DNA of 64,000 bases from Pseudomonas sp. Root71 (GTDB lineage Bacteria; Pseudomonadota; Gammaproteobacteria; Pseudomonadales; Pseudomonadaceae). Of this stretch, positions 24,663-34,026 are shown piece by piece. The stretch lies in NCBI RefSeq assembly GCF_001429045.1, contig NZ_LMHY01000006.1:18369-82368 (forward strand), read 5' to 3'. The translations under genes were made by a program, and so were the position numbers. The stretch's first letter is position 1; each line of letters starts with the position of its first letter. The notes below the pieces were generated by a model. The model was not told the origin of the DNA. It ran no database searches and saw only the letters and a list, made by a program, of their open reading frames with translations.

Positions 24663-25190
24663 ATGTTCGAAATCCAGCCGATGAACGCCCAGACCTACCG
24701 GCAACAGACACGGCGTAGCACGCTCATCATTGCCCTGATCTTTCTGGCGCTGGCGATGGTGCTGTCCACGGCGGCGGTGGCCCTGTTCGGCACGCCGGGG
24801 GGCGACAACCTGCGCTTCAACATTGGTGGCGTGTTTGTTGCGGTGCTGGCAATGGCGGCGTTGATGCGCAAAGTGTTCTGGCGCCAGGAGTGGATGGCGC
24901 CGGCGGTCTACAGTTGGCAACTCAAGCGCAGCCTGATGAGCGTTACCAATGTCATGCATCATGTAACGGCGGCCGTGGAAAAGGGTGATCCGGTGGCGAT
25001 GAAGCTGTTGCGTTTCTACCATTTGGGGTTGAACCAGATGCATCAGCTCGATGGCAACTCCAGCGACCATGGCCAGCTGCTCCGCGAAATGGATCAGCAC
25101 AGGGAACGAATGCAGGCGCTGGGCATCGATACCGAACAGACGCGGCTGGATCCGGCATGGCTGGAGGCGGTAAAGCCGGCCAGGGGCTAA
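24663..25190 (+). CDS. DUF3087 family inner-membrane protein
   Basis: 175 residues. Starts FEIQPMNAQTYRQQTRRSTL, then two membrane helices (about 19-42 and 50-70) and a helical cytoplasmic domain with MHHVTAAVEKGDPVAMKLLRFYHLGLNQMHQLD. This agrees with the DUF3087 family, whose function is unknown. I chose the ATG at 24663, with AGGAAA upstream, rather than one 13 codons earlier. Confidence 0.78.
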   Translation: MFEIQPMNAQTYRQQTRRSTLIIALIFLALAMVLSTAAVALFGTPGGDNLRFNIGGVFVAVLAMAALMRKVFWRQEWMAPAVYSWQLKRSLMSVTNVMHHVTAAVEKGDPVAMKLLRFYHLGLNQMHQLDGNSSDHGQLLREMDQHRERMQALGIDTEQTRLDPAWLEAVKPARG

Positions 25191-25273
25191 CATCATGGCG
25201 AGCCTGGATCAGGCATAGTAAGCAAACGCGGCGATCAGGAAGGCTCGTCCGTCATAGACCCTCAGGGAGCAAC

Positions 25274-26818
25274 ATGGGACAACCATCGATCCACGATCAT
25301 ATTGAAATGCTCCGGCCAGTCGTGCCCCGTCTCAAGGTCCGCTCGGCGGTGATCCTGCTGGTGGCGGTGTGCCTGTCGATGGTGGTTATCGTGATCTGGG
25401 AAGCCTGGAGCTCTCGCCAGTACCGCCTGCATGACAAGGAAGTGGCGATGTCCAACCTTGCGCAGACCCTGGCATCGCAAGCGCAGGCCACGATCAAGCA
25501 GGCCGACACGCTGCTGTTCACCCTGGTCGATCGTCTGGAACACGACGGCGTGGATAAATCCCGGCTGCCGCTATTGCTCAACGCCCAGCGCAGTGAGTTG
25601 AGCCAACTCCATGGTGTCTTTGTTTTCGACGAAAATGGGCAGTGGGTCGCCAATTCCAATGGCGCCGGCCAGACCGGTGTCAACAATTCCGACCGCGAAT
25701 ACTTCATCTTCCATCGCGATAACCCCAGCCGGGGGCCGCACATCGGGCCGTCGATCAAGAGCCGTTCGAGCGGTGAATGGATCGTGACGGTTTCGCGCCG
25801 GGTCAATCATCCCGACGGCAGCTTTGCCGGGGTGGCGCTGGCGTCAATCTACCTCAGCCATTTCCTGCAGCTCTACGACAGCATCGACATGGGCAGTAAC
25901 GGCGTGATCAACCTGATCGCCGACAATGCCAGCGTTGTCATTCGCCGACCCTTCAAGGAGGCGGACATCGGCACCAGCCTCGCCAAAAGTCCGTTGTTCA
26001 CCCAGTTGTTGCCAAAGGGTGACGCGGGTACGGCCACGATCAAGTCGATCATCGACGGTGTCGAGCGGGTAATAGGGTATCGCCGGGTCGAGGGTTATCC
26101 GCTGATCGTTTTTACCGCGTTGAACAAGGATGAAGTGCTCGGCAGCTGGCGCAAGGAGACGCTGCTCAGCACCGGCATCGTCACGCTGTTGCTGGGTTTT
26201 ATCGGGGTACTGGGGTTTCGCCTGATCAAGCTGATGAGGCAGCAGAACCTGGTGCAGGTCGAGTTGCTGGACACCCAGGACAAGCTGCTGGAGGTCAATC
26301 GCAACCTCGAAGGCCTGGCCCTCAAGGACGCACTGACGGGGCTGGCCAACCGTCGTCAGCTCGACGCTTTCATCGATGCCGAAATGGGCCGTGCCCGACG
26401 CAACCAGTCCGAATTGGCTTTGCTGATGATTGATGTCGATCATTTCAAACCCTTCAACGACCGCTACGGCCACCTGGTCGGTGATGAGTGTCTGCGCAAG
26501 GTCAGTGCGATCATCACGGAAAACATCAAGCGCCCCGGTGACCTGGCCGCCCGCTATGGTGGCGAAGAGTTTGCCGTGGTGCTGCCCGGCACCGACTACG
26601 TGGGGGCATTTCTGGTGGCGGAGAAAATCCGCCGCGCGGTACTGCAGGCCGACATTGCCCACAGTGACAGCCCGGAAGGTAGCGTAACCGTCAGCGTCGG
26701 CGTGTGTGCCAGCAATGCCGCGTCCCAGATCCGCCCCGAAGACCTGATCGGTGCGGCAGACAAGGCGCTATATGTGGCCAAGGCCAGTGGGCGCAATATG
26801 AGCGTGATTGCCAACTGA
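25274..26818 (+). CDS. Diguanylate cyclase with periplasmic Cache sensor
   Basis: 514 residues. One membrane helix (about 24-42), a periplasmic dCache-type sensor (about 45-305, with WVANSNGAG, NNSDREYFIFHRDNPSRG and SIYLSHFLQLYDSIDMGSNG), a second helix (about 308-328), and a C-terminal GGDEF domain. The active site is GGEEF in RYGGEEFAVVLPG. The inhibitory RxxD site (RPGD, five residues before GGEEF) is intact, so both c-di-GMP synthesis and product inhibition are expected. GGGAGC lies before the ATG at 25274. Confidence 0.93.
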   Translation: MGQPSIHDHIEMLRPVVPRLKVRSAVILLVAVCLSMVVIVIWEAWSSRQYRLHDKEVAMSNLAQTLASQAQATIKQADTLLFTLVDRLEHDGVDKSRLPLLLNAQRSELSQLHGVFVFDENGQWVANSNGAGQTGVNNSDREYFIFHRDNPSRGPHIGPSIKSRSSGEWIVTVSRRVNHPDGSFAGVALASIYLSHFLQLYDSIDMGSNGVINLIADNASVVIRRPFKEADIGTSLAKSPLFTQLLPKGDAGTATIKSIIDGVERVIGYRRVEGYPLIVFTALNKDEVLGSWRKETLLSTGIVTLLLGFIGVLGFRLIKLMRQQNLVQVELLDTQDKLLEVNRNLEGLALKDALTGLANRRQLDAFIDAEMGRARRNQSELALLMIDVDHFKPFNDRYGHLVGDECLRKVSAIITENIKRPGDLAARYGGEEFAVVLPGTDYVGAFLVAEKIRRAVLQADIAHSDSPEGSVTVSVGVCASNAASQIRPEDLIGAADKALYVAKASGRNMSVIAN

Positions 26819-26896
26819 GGGGCGGGCGCCAGTCTAACCGGTCCGTTCCCTGGACCAGCCACCAGCCCAGGACGCGACCGTCGGGTGGTTGAAGAT

Positions 26897-27259
26897 TCAG
26901 GCGGCCCATCGCTTGATCAATCGAAGATAGACCAGCACATTGATCAGCAACACCACGGCGCCCAATCCCAACTGAATGTCGGGGGTCAGTCCCGCCGGGT
27001 AAATCACCGGCCAAATGTAATGCTCGACGAACCCACCGCCATAGCCGGTTTGCCCGGCTTCATGGCGCATGTGGTTTTCCCAGTCGGTCAGCGGGCAGGG
27101 CAGGTGGAAGAATTCCACCGCCATACCCCACAACGCAGCGGGCGGATGCCACCAGATCAGGTGGCGCCATTTGAGCACCAGCAACCCGCCGAACAACACG
27201 AACACAATGAACAGCAAGTGGAACAGCATCAGCCCATCGGCGGCGATTCGGTACAGCAT
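26897..27259 (-). CDS. DUF2784 family membrane protein
   Basis: 120 residues with about four membrane segments and the family motifs FHLLFIVFVLFGGLLV, WHPPAALWGMAVEFFHLPCPLTDWEN and GGFVEHYIWPVIYP. DUF2784 members are small inner-membrane proteins of unknown function. It ends 78 bases after the convergent diguanylate cyclase gene and shares its direction with the DHDPS-family gene upstream. Confidence 0.85.
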   Translation of the reverse strand: MLYRIAADGLMLFHLLFIVFVLFGGLLVLKWRHLIWWHPPAALWGMAVEFFHLPCPLTDWENHMRHEAGQTGYGGGFVEHYIWPVIYPAGLTPDIQLGLGAVVLLINVLVYLRLIKRWAA

Positions 27260-27319
27260 GTCGGTGCCCCTGAAGGCTGAACGAATCGCTCCATGGTACT
27301 CGGGCCGCAGGCCGGCGCT

Positions 27320-28195
27320 CTATCGATGGTCGCGATCCAATGCCCTGAGCACGTCCTTCAAATGCTCGGTCATCGATTCACTGCTGCGTTGCATGGGCGC
27401 GCGCAGTTCGTCTCCGATCAAGCCTTGCAGGGCCAGGGCGGTTTTCACCGGGGCGGGGTTGGGCTCCAGGAACAGGCTATTGATCAGCGCCAGCAAACGG
27501 AAAAACGTGGCGCGGCCCTCAGCCAATTGGTTGTCGCGGATCTGCCGGTACAACTGCACGAACAGTTCCGGATGGACATGCGCCGACGCGGCAATCGCGC
27601 CTTTGGCGCCCAGGCACAGGGCGTTGAAGATCTGGTTGTCTTCGCCGCACAGCACGTCGACAAGGCCGCTATTGAGCAGGGCGAGGGTGTTCGAAAAATT
27701 GCCGCCGCAATCCTTGATGGCGACGATCCGTTCGTGGGCGACGATGTTGAGCAGGGTCGCCTGTTCGAAGGCCACGCCGGTACGGTAAGGGATGTCGTAA
27801 AGGATCAGCGCAACGCTGGAGGCATCGGCGACCGTGCGGAAAAACGCCTCGAGGCCGGCCTGGGAGGGGCGGATGTAATACGGCGCCGGCACCAGCAGGC
27901 CAGCCACCGGGCGCTTGAGGATCTCGCTCTGGAACTGCAACATCTCGGTCAGGTTGTTACCGGCCAGGCCCATGACCACCCGTTGCGCCGGCACCAGCTC
28001 CAGCACCGCATCGAGCACCGCCAGTTGCTCATGCTTGCCCATCGCCGCCGGTTCGCCGGTGGTGCCGCAAACGATGAGGCCGTCGACGCCTTTTTCCAGC
28101 AGATGGCTGACCAGCCGGCGCAAGCCGACGAAATCGATGGCGCCGTTGTGGAAGGGTGTGACCAGTGGAACCCAGATACCTTGAAACGCTGACAT
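27320..28195 (-). CDS. Dihydrodipicolinate synthase (DapA) family protein
   Basis: 291 residues, a single TIM barrel. Catalytic residues of the family are present: the TT pair in CGTTGEPAAM (T45, T46), tyrosine Y133 in YDIPYRTG, arginine R138, and the Schiff-base lysine K161 in AIKDCGGN. Relatives act either as 4-hydroxy-tetrahydrodipicolinate synthase or as pyruvate-dependent aldolases/dehydratases. The usual biosynthetic dapA is normally next to nlpB/purC in Pseudomonas and is not here, so this is probably a paralogue with a catabolic role. It stands alone upstream of DUF2784. Confidence 0.85.
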   Translation of the reverse strand: MSAFQGIWVPLVTPFHNGAIDFVGLRRLVSHLLEKGVDGLIVCGTTGEPAAMGKHEQLAVLDAVLELVPAQRVVMGLAGNNLTEMLQFQSEILKRPVAGLLVPAPYYIRPSQAGLEAFFRTVADASSVALILYDIPYRTGVAFEQATLLNIVAHERIVAIKDCGGNFSNTLALLNSGLVDVLCGEDNQIFNALCLGAKGAIAASAHVHPELFVQLYRQIRDNQLAEGRATFFRLLALINSLFLEPNPAPVKTALALQGLIGDELRAPMQRSSESMTEHLKDVLRALDRDHR

Positions 28196-28480
28196 GCACT
28201 TTCTCCTGATGGTTGACCGATTTCGTCACCGTCAGGGGCATGGAAGGAGAGTAAGCAAGGGGAGGGTGGTCCGTCGCGCTCAATGTCCTGTCAGCTCATC
28301 TGACGGGACAGCGCGCCCCGGTCACATGAGCGACTGTTTCTTCGATTTGAGGGCGTGCGCAACGCAACCTTGCGCCTTGGCAATCAAGCCAATGACGGAA
28401 GAGTCGAGATTGAAGGTTGCGGACATACTTGCTTACATCCTGAGTGAGGCGCCCAGTTTTAAAAGCCGGAGCGCCATTTG

Positions 28481-29416
28481 TCAATCACGAAAATCAGCGT
28501 ACTCGGCGCGCATCCGGCCATTGTGCTTGGCCTTGTAGAGCAGATGATCGACCTGTTCGACGAATTCCAGGGCCGTCGCATGCATCGACGCCAGGGTGGT
28601 GCCGACGCCGAGGCTGATACTCAGCAGCTTCGACACGTTCGAGAATTCATGGGGGATCTGTTGCTGGCGAATCAGGTGCAGGCATTTGTGCGCCACCAGC
28701 CGCGCAGACTCGGCATCGGTTTCCGGCAGCAGCCAGACAAATTCTTCACCGCCGATCCGCGCGATGAAGTCCCGTGGCCGGTTGGCCGCCAGGGACAAGG
28801 TTTGCGCGACGCGGCGCAGGCATTCGTCGCCCTTGATGTGGCCGTAATGGTCGTTGTACTGCTTGAAGTAGTCGATATCCAGCACGATCACCGACAACGG
28901 CAAGCCGGTGCGCTGGGCCGTGTTCCACTCGCGCTCGAGCACTGTGTCGAACATGCGCCGGTTGGCGATGCCGGTCAGGCCGTCCTGGAAGGAGTACTCC
29001 TCAAGCTGCTTTTGCAGGCGGATCAGGTGCTCTTCGGTTTTCTTGCGCTCGCTGATATCGAACATGAAACCCACCAGCGCCTCGACTTCGCCGTCCTTGC
29101 GCACCACATGCACCACATCGCGGATCCAGACGTACTCGCCGCTTTCGGTGAGTGCGCGATAGTCGGCCTCGTGATCGATACCGGCGCGCGACTGCGAGAC
29201 ACAGAAGTCCATCACGTAGTCGCGGTCATCCGGGTGCATGCGCTCGACCCAGTCATTGACCGAGGCCCAGCTGTGCTGCTTCCAGCCCAGCAGCTCTTCG
29301 ATCTGTGGCCCGATGTAGCTGAACGTCATGGTTTTCCAGTCGATGCGCCAGGGAATCGCCCGGGTTGACTCCAGCAGGGTTTTATAAACGTCGCTGTCGG
29401 TTTCCACTGAACTCAT
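28481..29416 (-). CDS. PAS-GGDEF diguanylate cyclase
   Basis: 311 residues with no membrane segment. A PAS_3-type domain spans about 10-130 (AIPWRIDWKTMTFSYIGPQI, WVERMHPDDRDYVMDFC, DYRALTESGEYVWIRDVVHV, ending DISERKKTEEHL). The GGDEF domain follows with GGEEF in RIGGEEFVWLLPET. The RxxD inhibitory site (RPRD) is five residues before it. A soluble c-di-GMP synthase whose activity probably responds to a PAS ligand. I chose the ATG at 29416; an in-frame ATG at 29476 would add a nonconserved-looking 20 residues. Confidence 0.92.
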   Translation of the reverse strand: MSSVETDSDVYKTLLESTRAIPWRIDWKTMTFSYIGPQIEELLGWKQHSWASVNDWVERMHPDDRDYVMDFCVSQSRAGIDHEADYRALTESGEYVWIRDVVHVVRKDGEVEALVGFMFDISERKKTEEHLIRLQKQLEEYSFQDGLTGIANRRMFDTVLEREWNTAQRTGLPLSVIVLDIDYFKQYNDHYGHIKGDECLRRVAQTLSLAANRPRDFIARIGGEEFVWLLPETDAESARLVAHKCLHLIRQQQIPHEFSNVSKLLSISLGVGTTLASMHATALEFVEQVDHLLYKAKHNGRMRAEYADFRD

Positions 29417-29583
29417 GAAGGGCCTGCCTCGAGGAAAATGCAGGGCCATCATGTTGCTAGCACTTTGGCGAATCAAGCGGGCAGCCGATGAATGGCACGC
29501 CGCGTATCAGTGAGCAAGATTGTTCAAGCCTTCGGCAGCGACTGCTGGCACAGTCCGGGGTCTTTCCCTGTCTGTAGAATGTT

Positions 29584-30282
29584 ATGTCCAACTCAATCAT
29601 GCCGCGCAGTGCCTTTTTGCGTGGCGCAGCGGCGATCATGCCGTTGTCCCTGGCCACCGCGCCCTGGGGTTTGCTGGCCGGTTCCATGGCCATCGAAGCC
29701 AATCTCACGCCCCTGCAAGGCCAGGGCCTGTCGAGCATTGTGTTTGCCGGTGCGGCGCAACTGGTGGCCATCGGCATGCTCAAGGGCGGGGCCGGGATCT
29801 TTTCGATCCTGCTGACCACGTTGCTGCTGACTTCGCAGCATTTGCTCTACGGAATGAGCATGCGCTCGGTCATTTCGCCCTTGCCGGGGCGCTGGCGCGC
29901 GGGCCTGGGGTTCTTGCTCACCGATGAGTTGTTCGCCCTGACCAGCCAGCACGACAAACAGCAGTTCAACCGCTGGTACGCCCTGGGTGTGGGCCTGACG
30001 TTCTACATCGCCTGGAACCTGTTCACCCTGGCGGGCATTGTGCTTGGCAGCAGTATTCCCGGCCTTGAACACCTGGGCCTGGACTTCTCCATCGCGGCGA
30101 CCTTCATCGCCCTGATCACCCCGGTGGTGCGCAATGTGCCGACCGTGGTGTGTGTGGCGGTGTCGCTGTTCTGTTCGGTACTGTTCAGCTACTGGCAATG
30201 GGGCTCGGCGCTGGTGCTGTCGGGACTGGCGGGCATGACCGCCGGGTTTGTCTGCAATAAATTCTACGGTGGCCGCATATGA
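29584..30282 (+). CDS. azlC: Branched-chain amino-acid export protein AzlC
   Basis: 232 residues, about six to eight hydrophobic segments, with the family's GAAAIMPLSLATAPWGLLAG start and LSSIVFAGAAQLVAIGML. AzlC is the large subunit of a two-protein branched-chain amino-acid exporter in the inner membrane. The stop overlaps the start of azlD (30279), so the two are coupled. Confidence 0.9.
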   Translation: MSNSIMPRSAFLRGAAAIMPLSLATAPWGLLAGSMAIEANLTPLQGQGLSSIVFAGAAQLVAIGMLKGGAGIFSILLTTLLLTSQHLLYGMSMRSVISPLPGRWRAGLGFLLTDELFALTSQHDKQQFNRWYALGVGLTFYIAWNLFTLAGIVLGSSIPGLEHLGLDFSIAATFIALITPVVRNVPTVVCVAVSLFCSVLFSYWQWGSALVLSGLAGMTAGFVCNKFYGGRI

Positions 30283-30593
30283 TGGTCTGGGCAGTGATTA
30301 TCGGAATGGGCGTGTTGGTGTTCCTCAACCGCTATGTTTTTCTGGAACCGCGACTGCCGCTACGCTTGAGTAGCAATGCCCGGCAGTTCCTGGGGTTTGC
30401 CGTACCGGGCATGTTGACCGCCATCTGCGGGCCGATTGTGTTCATGCCGGAAAAACAGCTGAATCTGCACTGGGACAATCCCTATCTGATCAGTTCGCTG
30501 GTGGCTGTCGTCCTGGTGCTCTACACCCGTAATACGTTGCTCAGCATGCTGTTGAGCATGGGCTTCTTCTTTTTGCTGCGCTGGTGGCTTTGA
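30279..30593 (+). CDS. azlD: Branched-chain amino-acid export protein AzlD
   Basis: 104 residues with four hydrophobic segments and the typical LNRYVFLEPRLPLRLSSNARQFLGFAVPGMLTAI. AzlD is the small partner of AzlC. It starts in the azlC stop. Confidence 0.9.
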   Translation: MMVWAVIIGMGVLVFLNRYVFLEPRLPLRLSSNARQFLGFAVPGMLTAICGPIVFMPEKQLNLHWDNPYLISSLVAVVLVLYTRNTLLSMLLSMGFFFLLRWWL

Positions 30594-30657
30594 GCGGGGC
30601 AGGGGAACTGATCTAAGCTTAAGTTGATGACCGATCCCTTCAGGAAGAGAGGTGAAC

Positions 30658-30804
30658 ATGGCCAATGAACCCAAGCAACCGGACCTGGAAGAAGACGAGG
30701 ACGAACCCACGGAAGAAGAGATTGAGCAACAGAAGCGTTCGATACCGGACTGGAAGCATCCTGACGACGGTAAGGAACTGTCAGAGCCTGATCGCAAGTT
30801 CTGA
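30658..30804 (+). CDS. Small acidic protein, function unknown
   Basis: 48 residues starting MANEPKQPDLEEDEDEPTEE and ending DDGKELSEPDRKF. Very acidic, no membrane segment, probably disordered. The start has AGAGGTGAAC before the ATG, and a rho-independent terminator follows 20 bases after the stop, which together make it a credible gene although short. I recall similar conserved short acidic proteins in Pseudomonas but cannot name the family. Confidence 0.65.
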   Translation: MANEPKQPDLEEDEDEPTEEEIEQQKRSIPDWKHPDDGKELSEPDRKF

Positions 30805-30823
30805 CCGGCACGGGAATACAACG

Positions 30824-30850
30824 AAGCCCCGCCTTTGAGCGGGGCTTTGT
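30824..30850. terminator. Bidirectional rho-independent terminator
   Basis: AAGCCCCGC (30824-30832) pairs with GCGGGGCTT (30839-30847) around CTTTGA. It sits between the convergent small acidic gene and the SRAP gene. Confidence 0.85.
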
Positions 30851-30864
30851 CGTTATTGACAGGT

Positions 30865-31545
30865 TCATGGAACTTCCTTGATCAGCGCGGCGCCCTGGTT
30901 CCTGACATTGCCAACGGCCCTGTCAACCTTGTACCACTCGAACACATCACTGACCTCGCCCTGGGATAACGCCATTTCCTCGGCTCGTTCCTTGGGCGTG
31001 GCAGGGTCCAGCCATTCCCGCGCCAGCTCGGGCGAGAACACCACCGGTCGGCGGTCATGCACGTCAAGCAGGCCGCCTGCGCTGTCGGCCGTCAGGATGA
31101 CGAAACCGTCGTGCTCCCTGTGAGGCGCTCCGCCGATGGGGTACTGGCCGATGGCCGCGCAGAAAGCCGGGGCGCGATTGCGTCGTCGAATCAACCACGG
31201 TTGTTTGTTGCCGTCGCCGGCGTCGACCCATTCGAACCAGTTATCAATCGGGCAGATCGCGCGATGGGGCCAGATCGCCCGGAAGTACGGGCCGTGGGCG
31301 ACTTTCTCGACCCGGGCATTGACCGGCTCCGTGCGATCCGTTGCCCAGTGCGGTCGCCAACCCCAACGCACGGCGTCAGCGTGCAGCCGCTCGTTCTCCA
31401 TGTGCAGCAGGGCGAGTTGCGTGGTGGGGGCGGCGTTATAGTGCCCCAAGGGTTCGTTGCCGACGTGATTGATCAGCGCGTCGGGGATGCTCAGCACCGC
31501 TACGAAGTCGTGGATTCCACGGTATTGCGACAGTCGTCCGCACAT
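30865..31545 (-). CDS. SOS response-associated peptidase (SRAP/HMCES, YedK-like)
   Basis: 226 residues. The mature catalytic cysteine is C2 (MCGRLSQY). The conserved asparagine (YNAAPTTQLAL), the NARVEKVAHGPYFRAIWPHRAICPIDNWFEW block and the histidine loop DVHDRRPVVF are all present. HMCES/YedK proteins form a thiazolidine cross-link with abasic sites in single-stranded DNA and so shield them. The family length is 220-240. Single gene. No LexA box was evident to me upstream. Confidence 0.92.
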   Translation of the reverse strand: MCGRLSQYRGIHDFVAVLSIPDALINHVGNEPLGHYNAAPTTQLALLHMENERLHADAVRWGWRPHWATDRTEPVNARVEKVAHGPYFRAIWPHRAICPIDNWFEWVDAGDGNKQPWLIRRRNRAPAFCAAIGQYPIGGAPHREHDGFVILTADSAGGLLDVHDRRPVVFSPELAREWLDPATPKERAEEMALSQGEVSDVFEWYKVDRAVGNVRNQGAALIKEVP

Positions 31546-31752
31546 GGCCTGACACTCCGGTTAAGACGCTCCGACCGAAGCTTTGAGTTTAGTAGCTCGT
31601 GACGAAACGGGCCTGGCAAGCACCGGAACCAAACCCTGTGTACCCTATCCAACCTCGACCCGTCGTCTCGATGCGGGCCGACGACGGATGAGCGATCGAC
31701 GGATCCTTGCCCTTTGAAGTATCGACCGTGATGGTCTGGCCCAAGGCAAAAG

Positions 31753-32652
31753 ATGAAACCATTGTTCAAGTGTTTAACGGTGTGTGCCCTGGCAGTGGGT
31801 CTGCTGGGCTGTATCGCCGCACCGATCGAAATGACTCCCCGGACCGAACAGCGTTTGCAGGCGCAACCCCCCATCCGGTTTCTGCTGACCTTCGATGACG
31901 GTCCCAGTGCATCGAGCTGGTGGAACCCGACCGTCACGGTATTGGAGAGCCTGGCGCGAAATCCGCTGCAGCCGGACATCAAGGCCGTGTTCTTCGTGCA
32001 AACCCGCGCTCCGCGAGCCGGTGGCAGCGAATTGGGCCGGGACATCATGCGTCGTGAACATGCCGAAGGTCATATCCTGGGCTTTCACACGGCGACACCC
32101 TGGCACACCAATCATCGCTCCCTTGACCCGCCAGCGTTGGAGCAGGCCCTCACCGATGGCAGCGCCGACATCGCCGCGATTACCGGCGCCCGGCCAACCC
32201 TGCTGCGCCCGCCATTCTGGAACTACGACAAGCGTACCTTCGCCGCTTATCAGCAGCATGGCCTGCATGTACTGCTGACAGATTTGAGCGCCAATGACGG
32301 CAAGATCTGGGGCTTCAATGCCAGCCCCCGGCGCCGGTCGCACATGCTGCGTTCGATGTCCGAAGTTCGCGAACGCATTGCCCTCGGTGAATTGCCGGTG
32401 GTCGATGGCGTGATTCCGGTGGTGGTGACCTTCCACGACCTCAACCGCTATACCGCCCGGCATACCCGTGAGTACCTGCAGATTCTGCTCGACAGCGCCC
32501 GGGAGACCGGGGTGAAAACCGCCGACAAGCCGTTTTACGACGATCAGGCCGCGCTACAGCGGGCGGCCATGGCACGAACCGTGCGCGACGGTTCGCAGCC
32601 GGTCGAATTGCCGGGGTTCTGGAACTGGATCTGGGGGGGTAATTCCCACTGA
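31753..32652 (+). CDS. Polysaccharide deacetylase-family lipoprotein
   Basis: 299 residues with a lipoprotein signal (LAVGLLGC, C20). The NodB-type domain has the first motif LLTFDDGPSAS (catalytic and metal aspartates), the metal histidines in GFHTATPWHTNH, LLRPPFWNYDKRTFAA, and a late histidine in VVVTFHDLNRY. These enzymes remove acyl groups from polysaccharides or peptidoglycan. Lipidation suggests a periplasmic membrane-attached enzyme. The substrate is unknown and the neighbours give no clue. Confidence 0.88.
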   Translation: MKPLFKCLTVCALAVGLLGCIAAPIEMTPRTEQRLQAQPPIRFLLTFDDGPSASSWWNPTVTVLESLARNPLQPDIKAVFFVQTRAPRAGGSELGRDIMRREHAEGHILGFHTATPWHTNHRSLDPPALEQALTDGSADIAAITGARPTLLRPPFWNYDKRTFAAYQQHGLHVLLTDLSANDGKIWGFNASPRRRSHMLRSMSEVRERIALGELPVVDGVIPVVVTFHDLNRYTARHTREYLQILLDSARETGVKTADKPFYDDQAALQRAAMARTVRDGSQPVELPGFWNWIWGGNSH

Positions 32653-32771
32653 AAGGCCGGAAATGCGAGGGGTATAACAAAATTGACGGCAATTTACTGG
32701 CGCAAAATCGGCAAAGTGTAACTATGCTGAAACGGCTCCAATCGAATTGACTGTCGCCCGAGGGACCGGCC

Positions 32772-33011
32772 ATGCTTCCGATTTCAGTGCTTTGCAACAT
32801 CGTAGAGTCCGGTTTTGAGCCGCTGTCGTGCGAGTGCACGGAGAATCTCGGACTGCTGCGCATCGAAGTCTGCGACCCCGTCACCAAGCGAGTGGAGCTG
32901 TTGATCAGCGGCGTGTCGACGGCGGAGCTGACCAGCGTGCGCGCCATTTCTGACTTTGTCGGCGAATTGCGTACCGAGATGAAGGCGGGGCGCCGGGCGT
33001 TTGCCGGCTGA
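32772..33011 (+). CDS. DUF1652 family protein
   Basis: 79 residues, soluble. FEPLSCECTENLGLLRIEVCDP followed by RVELLISGVSTAELTSVRAISDFVGELRTEM is the DUF1652 pattern found in many Pseudomonas proteins of unknown function. It converges on catR. Confidence 0.85.
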   Translation: MLPISVLCNIVESGFEPLSCECTENLGLLRIEVCDPVTKRVELLISGVSTAELTSVRAISDFVGELRTEMKAGRRAFAG

Positions 33012-33017
33012 TTGTTG

Positions 33018-33902
33018 TCAGCCTCGCGGCAACAGCTCATCAATCATCCGCAAACAATGGTTCAACCCCGGCGAGACATCGCCCACCCGTCGGCTGAGAA
33101 TGATCGGCGAAGTGGCGTTGTCCTCCAGCAGCGGGGTGAAGCCGATGTCGTCGCGGTGCAGCAACTGCACCGAGGCCGGTACCAGCGTGACCCCGATTCC
33201 TGCCCCCACCAGCCCGATCGCCGTTTGCAGTTCGTTGGTCCATTGCGCGACGTGGATGCTCACGCCGTAGGATTCGAACAGGGCAATCACATGGTCGGCG
33301 TAACTCGGCCGTGGATTGCCGGGGTACAGCACAAAGGGTTCCCTGGCCAGATCCCGCAGGCTGATGGGCCCTGCAAGTAATGGATGACCGGCGGGCAGGG
33401 CGGCGACCAGGCGGTCCTCGGTGAGCACGGTCTGGATGATGGCCGGGTCGTCGATACGGATCCGGCCGAAACCGATGTCGATGCGCCCGGCCTTCAACGC
33501 CTGCACCTGTTGCAGGGTGGTCATTTCCGAAAGCCCCAGCTCCAGTTCCAGCGGTTCTCCACTGCGTAACCGCCGGATCAGTTCCGGCAGCACGCCGTAC
33601 AGTGTCGACGGCGCAAAACCGATACCCAGCCAGGTTTTCTCACCCAGCCCGATGCGGCGTGTGTTGTCGCAGACCTTGTTCAGTTGTTCGAGCAGGGCGG
33701 TGGAGTGTTCATGGAAAAACCGCCCGGCGTCGGTCAGCTTCAGCGGCCGGCCGCGCTCGAGCAGCATCACCCCCAATTCGTCCTCCAGCTGCTGGATCTG
33801 CCGGCTCAAGGGCGGCTGGGCGATGTGCAGCAACTCGGCCGCGCGGGTGAAGTTGAGGGTTTGAGCCAATACCTGGAAGTAACGCAGGTGCCGCAGTTCC
33901 AT
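33018..33902 (-). CDS. catR: LysR-type regulator CatR (cis,cis-muconate responsive)
   Basis: 294 residues. N-terminal helix-turn-helix (MELRHLRYFQVLAQTLNFTRAAELLHIAQPPLSRQIQQLEDELGVMLLERG), then the effector domain. CatR/BenM-type proteins bind muconate and activate catBCA. It is transcribed divergently from catB with a shared promoter region containing an ATAC-N7-GTAT site. The ATG at 33902 is preceded by GGAGG; an in-frame codon five positions earlier is not needed. Confidence 0.93.
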   Translation of the reverse strand: MELRHLRYFQVLAQTLNFTRAAELLHIAQPPLSRQIQQLEDELGVMLLERGRPLKLTDAGRFFHEHSTALLEQLNKVCDNTRRIGLGEKTWLGIGFAPSTLYGVLPELIRRLRSGEPLELELGLSEMTTLQQVQALKAGRIDIGFGRIRIDDPAIIQTVLTEDRLVAALPAGHPLLAGPISLRDLAREPFVLYPGNPRPSYADHVIALFESYGVSIHVAQWTNELQTAIGLVGAGIGVTLVPASVQLLHRDDIGFTPLLEDNATSPIILSRRVGDVSPGLNHCLRMIDELLPRG

Positions 33903-33925
33903 GGAGCCTCCAGTCAATCAGTTGC

Positions 33926-33964
33926 ATACCTTTAAGGTATCAAGTCAGACCAATTCTATATTGG
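33926..33964 (+). promoter_or_regulatory. CatR operator region upstream of catBCA
   Basis: ATAC-CTTTAAG-GTAT (33926-33940) is an exact LysR-type ATAC-N7-GTAT recognition site. CCAAT-TCTAT-ATTGG (33950-33964) is a second imperfect palindrome that could be the activation site near -35. CatR would hold both sites when muconate is present. Confidence 0.65.
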
Positions 33965-34026
33965 CTTCAGGAAAAAAGCCGTACGAGAATCGATTCCAGA
34001 ACTTCAAGAACCTGACGGGTATCGAA

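Noticed and set aside
27320..28195. Assignment as the biosynthetic dapA
   Set aside because: The catalytic residues fit, but the usual dapA neighbours are missing, so only the family name is given.
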